A DNA stretch of 8,964 bases from Bacteroidia bacterium (GTDB taxonomy: Bacteria; Bacteroidota; Bacteroidia; UKL13-3), in contig JAKRSG010000276.1 of NCBI GenBank assembly GCA_022402405.1, positions 1 to 8,964 of the forward strand. Reading direction: 5' to 3'. The stretch's first letter is position 1, and each line of letters starts with the position of its first letter. Below the pieces are notes generated by a model. It was not told the origin of the DNA, made no database searches, and worked only from the letters and a program-made list of their open reading frames with translations. This document shows positions 7,229-8,964 of the stretch, in pieces. The position numbers and the translations under genes are program-made.

Positions 7229-7993
7229 TTAAATATGTGATTCGCTTGAAACTTCTTCTGCTAATAAAGCATCTGTTAAGACCCTTCCGCAGTTTTCGCA
7301 AACGATGATTTTCTTTCTTTGTTTGATATCGCTTTGTCTTTGTGGTGGAATTCCAGCGAAACATCCACTGCAACTTTCGCGCTCAATAGTGGCTACTCCA
7401 ATTCCGTTCTTTACACTCTTGCGAATTCTGTCGTATGAATGAACCAAACGCTCATCGGCAATTTTAACCGCCTCTGCTCTCACTTGTAATAAAGCATCTT
7501 CTTCTTTTTGCGTTTCGGCAACTATCGTATCCAATTCTGCTTTCTTATTGTTCAAATCTTGCGTTCTACCTTCTAATTCTTTTTGAAGTGTGTCTATTGC
7601 AATTTTCTTTTGTTCAATATCAAACTGAGTATTCTTGATGCGCTTTTCTAACGCTTGTTGCTCCAATCCTTGAATCTCGATTTCTTTGTTTAAAGCATCA
7701 AACTCTCTATTATTCTTTACGTTTTCGAGTTGCTTCTCGTATTTCTTTACCAAAGCTTTAGCATCGGCAATTTTGCCTTTATTCACGTTAATTACGTCCT
7801 CTAACTTCTTAACGTCGGCCATTAAATTGTTTAATCTGGTTTGCTGACCAATAATTTCGTCTTCTAAATCGCTAACCTCCATAGGTAATTCGCCACGAAT
7901 AGCGGTTAATTTGCCAATTTTAGAGTCGATTAACTGAAGCTTATATAAAGCTTTTAATTTTTGTTCAATGCTGGTTTCTGTAGCGCCTGCCAT
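7229..7993 (-). CDS. Coiled-coil C4 zinc-ribbon protein (CT398/HP0958-like)
   Basis: A 254-residue cytoplasmic protein with a long helical hairpin and a C-terminal zinc ribbon (zf-RING_7, formerly DUF164). Residues about 10-185 are rich in Lys, Glu and Gln with heptad-like spacing and almost no Pro or Gly, as expected for an antiparallel coiled coil. The conserved segment VKNNREFDALNKEIE (92-106) marks the family. The zinc ligands are Cys208 and Cys211 (CSGC) with Cys232 and Cys235 (CENC), separated by the typical GIPPQR segment. The best-studied relative, Helicobacter HP0958 (FlgZ), binds RpoN and RNA in flagellar control; transfer of that role here is not justified, and the Bacteroidota member's function is unknown. 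Its ATG lies 3 nt after the nif3 stop, so the two genes are very probably cotranscribed. A strong terminator follows. Confidence 0.92.
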   Translation of the reverse strand: MAGATETSIEQKLKALYKLQLIDSKIGKLTAIRGELPMEVSDLEDEIIGQQTRLNNLMADVKKLEDVINVNKGKIADAKALVKKYEKQLENVKNNREFDALNKEIEIQGLEQQALEKRIKNTQFDIEQKKIAIDTLQKELEGRTQDLNNKKAELDTIVAETQKEEDALLQVRAEAVKIADERLVHSYDRIRKSVKNGIGVATIERESCSGCFAGIPPQRQSDIKQRKKIIVCENCGRVLTDALLAEEVSSESHI

Positions 7994-7996
7994 ATT

Positions 7997-8964
7997 TTAT
8001 GAATAATAATTTACCGGATTCGTATTAGTTTTTGATAAAAGGATTGCAAAAGTAGGAAATTTTTTGAGAATCAACTCATAAATTAATGATTTTGTAAATT
8101 TTTCGCTCTCATAATGACCAATATCGGCTATCATAAGCCTATTTTCGGCATCAAAAAATTCGTGATATTTAAAATCGGCACTCACAAATGCATCCGCACC
8201 AGAGGCTATGGCCTGTTTTAACAAAAAGCTACCCGCGCCACCACAAACTGCCACACGCTCAATCTTTTTGCCGCTTACCTCGGTGTATCTGATACTGCTC
8301 AGTTCCATTTTTTCTTTTAGCATAGCCAAAAACTCAGTTGGTTCCATAGCCCTCTCCAATTGTCCAATTAGGCCTGAACCAATCTCTTGATTCTCGTTTA
8401 CCAGCGAAAAAATATCGTAGGCCACTTCTTCGTAGGGATGCACTTCAAAAAGTGTTTGAACCAATTTATGTCGTAAATAACTCGGAAATACCACCTCAAC
8501 TTTAGCCTCTGCTTCTGTATGAACCTCTCCCATTTGCCCCACAAAGGGATTAGCCCCCTCAAGTGCCTTAAAAGTACCCTCGCCATTTACTCTAAACGAG
8601 CAATGACTGTAATTTCCAATCTTACCGGCACCTACATTAAACAAAGCGTCCAGCACTTGCTTAACTTGCGCATGCGGAACGTAGGTCTGCAATTTCGATA
8701 AAGTGGCGCTTTTGGGCTGTAAAATACGGGTTTGGTTCAGACCGAGCCTAAGCGCTATTTGGTGGTTTACGCCATTTTTAACATTGTCTAAATTGGTATG
8801 AATAGCGTAAATGGCAATATTGTGTTGAATAGCCAAAATAACGGTACGCTCAATATAATTGCTACCGTTGAGCTTTTTTAGTCCGCTAAAAATGATGGGA
8901 TGATGCGCAATAATGAGGTTTCAACCCAATTCTATGGCCTCTTTAACAACAGCCTCGGTGCAAT
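7997..8964 (-). pseudogene. Nif3-like dinuclear metal-centre protein, interrupted by in-frame TGA, 5' partial
   Basis: A member of the Nif3/YbgI family, which forms hexamers with a two-metal site; its substrate is not settled, although some members are annotated as GTP cyclohydrolase I type 2. The frame is open from 8836 (a TTG, really an internal Leu) to the TAA at 7997 and continues upstream to the window edge apart from a TGA at 8921-8923. The upstream part reads CTEAVVKEAIELG, stop, NLIIAHHPIIFSGLKKLNG, which is the expected family N-terminus. The metal ligands are the His pair of AHHP (8900-8905), Asp of HTNLD, and His and Glu of GHYESE near the C-terminus. A PII/CutA-like insert (TYVPHAQ through HPYEEVAYDI) sits between the two halves, as in longer Nif3 proteins such as YqfO. 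A product started at the TTG would lack the His pair. Apart from the stop the gene looks intact, so a very recent mutation or a sequencing error is likely. The true start is off the right edge. Confidence 0.85.
8921..8923 (-). other. In-frame TGA interrupting the nif3 reading frame
   Basis: The minus-strand codons around it are GAA TTG GGT TGA AAC CTC ATT. Homologs I know have a small residue, usually Cys or Ala, at this place (ELGCNLIIAHHP). TGC or TGT to TGA is a single-base change. The codon is 29 codons upstream of the TTG at 8836 and exactly in frame with it. Confidence 0.9.

Noticed and set aside
8208..8701. Short open frames on both strands inside nif3 (8208-8390 +, 8398-8586 -, 8519-8701 +)
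   Set aside because: All lie within the conserved Nif3 coding sequence and have no features of their own.
7997..8964. Reassigned TGA codon (alternative genetic code)
   Set aside because: About 2,700 codons across the other genes contain no in-frame TGA and use TGG for Trp; a reassigned code would show many more TGA codons.

Overview
The window looks like ordinary chromosome of an AT-rich member of the Bacteroidota, most likely close to Pedobacter or another Sphingobacteriaceae. The reasons are the gene families (Bacteroidota-type LysS, a LruC-domain lipoprotein, a Nif3/zinc-ribbon pair, a LytTR response regulator), A-rich leaders with little Shine-Dalgarno sequence, TAnnTTTG-like -7 boxes, and TAA as the stop codon of all seven genes. 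No CRISPR array, tRNA, rRNA, insertion sequence or phage gene is visible. The genus is an inference from protein style, not from a marker gene.

Layout. From the left edge to 674 (+) lies the 3' part of a SAM-dependent methyltransferase of the RlmI-like family; its start is off the window. It converges on everything else, which is on the minus strand, and a hairpin at 695-733 can end transcription from both sides. Reading the minus strand from high to low coordinates, the order is: a Nif3-family gene (7997 to the right edge); a coiled-coil zinc-ribbon protein (7229-7993) 3 nt after it; a terminator (7201-7225); an intergenic inverted-repeat element (7028-7123); an exported TPR protein (5476-6990); a LruC-domain lipoprotein (3331-5340) with its own terminator; lysS (1662-3215); and a LytTR response regulator (732-1538).

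How the genes fit together. Only nif3 and the zinc-ribbon gene form a clear tight operon; the same pairing is known elsewhere (HP0959-HP0958 in Helicobacter). The other genes are separated by gaps of about 90 to 220 nt and have candidate promoters or terminators of their own, so they look like single-gene units. The TPR protein and the LruC lipoprotein are both predicted to be exported, but nothing shows that they work together.

The most notable point is in nif3. The reading frame continues upstream of the apparent 279-codon ORF to the window edge and encodes the expected N-terminal part of the family, including the metal-binding His-His-Pro. It is broken by one in-frame TGA at 8921-8923, where I would expect a small residue, usually Cys. 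This is a nonsense mutation, a sequencing error or, much less likely, recoding. I did not find a convincing new multi-gene system in this window.
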